NCBI GenBank assembly: GCA_002427605.1
Contig: DIRT01000001.1
Coordinates: forward strand, 1,728 to 46,357
DNA length: 44,630 nucleotides
Source: Bacteroidales bacterium UBA5429
Lineage (GTDB): Bacteria; Bacteroidota; Bacteroidia; Bacteroidales; WCHB1-69
Direction of reading: 5' to 3'
The translations under genes and the position numbers were made by a program. The stretch's first letter is position 1, and each line of letters opens with the position of its first letter. Below are positions 44,497 to 44,630 of this stretch, piece by piece. The notes beneath the pieces are model-generated. The model was not told where the DNA came from, did no database searches, and saw nothing but the letters and a program-made list of their open reading frames with translations.

Positions 44497-44563
44497 GGCG
44501 GAAGGCGGAAGGCGGAATAAAAAATCGAAAGTCGAAATGAATAAATTTAGAATTTAGAATTTA
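44497..44563 (+). repeat. Heptamer arrays (GGCGGAA)3, (TCGAAAG)2 and (AATTTAG)3
   Basis: Three exact GGCGGAA units at 44497-44517, TCGAAAG then TCGAAAT at 44525-44538, and AATTTAG units at 44544-44563 (last incomplete). The first two families recur in the same order at 43699-43752. Confidence 0.88.
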
Positions 44564-44567
44564 AAAA

Positions 44568-44630
44568 TTTAGCGATAAATTTGTTTAATTGCTTGATATT
44601 CAATTATATCAATTGCCACGTCTCTTTAGG
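44568..44630 (-). repeat. REP-like hairpin element, copy 2 (cut by the window edge)
   Basis: The minus strand aligns with 14869-14935: the hairpin half ending ACGTGGCAATTG, then TGAATATCAAGCAATTAAAC and CGCTAAA. The outer half of the hairpin is beyond the right edge. As in copy 1, a heptamer array follows directly on the CGCTAA side. Confidence 0.65.

Overview
The window looks like chromosomal DNA from a low-GC member of the Bacteroidota. Three things point there: several proteins end in a type IX secretion (T9SS) sorting domain (10327-11802, 18257-19354); most gene starts are preceded by the Bacteroidota -7 element TAnnTTTG and none by a clear Shine-Dalgarno sequence; and the gene content (relaxed-lipobox lipoproteins, OmpA-type lipoprotein, GH2 beta-mannosidase, LYS1-like dehydrogenase) fits that phylum. 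I cannot name the genus.

Layout. (1) 1-11802, minus strand: a polymorphic-toxin-like locus. A T9SS-sorted surface protein is followed by an intact 3017-residue SpvB/VCBS/Rhs protein with a variable C-terminal tip, then by a signal-peptide-bearing 335-residue protein whose ATG overlaps the Rhs stop codon. At the left edge a second Rhs core fragment begins with its own -7 element and start codon. (2) 11803-15232: the large-subunit-type methylmalonyl-CoA mutase, flanked by repeat-rich spacers. These hold three copies of one dispersed element, heptanucleotide tandem arrays, a perfect palindrome and a REP-like hairpin. (3) 15233-17910, minus: housekeeping genes rdgB, rpmF, yceD and pgk. (4) 18257-22250, plus: three exported proteins (T9SS-sorted protein, alpha/beta hydrolase, PQQ-type propeller lipoprotein), preceded by a long leader with a 30-codon ORF, a hairpin and a tandem repeat touching the start codon. 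(5) 22295-27456, minus: manC, rodA, mrdA (PBP2) and a polyprenyl diphosphate synthase, i.e. cell-wall elongation plus sugar-nucleotide and polyprenyl supply. (6) 27599-30459, plus: a propeller-like secreted protein, an OmpA-family lipoprotein and mutY. (7) 31166-39325, plus: a tightly packed surface-polymer operon (Wzc-like chain-length protein, LYS1-like dehydrogenase, Wzx-type flippase, two ATP-grasp proteins, O-antigen ligase/polymerase) with no recognisable glycosyltransferase. It is transcribed from a divergent promoter region built on a perfect 19-bp inverted repeat. (8) 39338-44292: two small lipoproteins, an acyl-ACP thioesterase, an exported beta-mannosidase with a slippery N-terminus, and a DsrE-like protein, followed by more of the same intergenic repeats up to the right edge.

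Most novel in my reading: the Rhs tip/partner/orphan-core arrangement; the glycosyltransferase-free polymer operon with two ATP-grasp enzymes and a degenerate Wzc kinase domain; and the intergenic repeat ecology, where many unrelated short tandem arrays all have a period of exactly seven bases.
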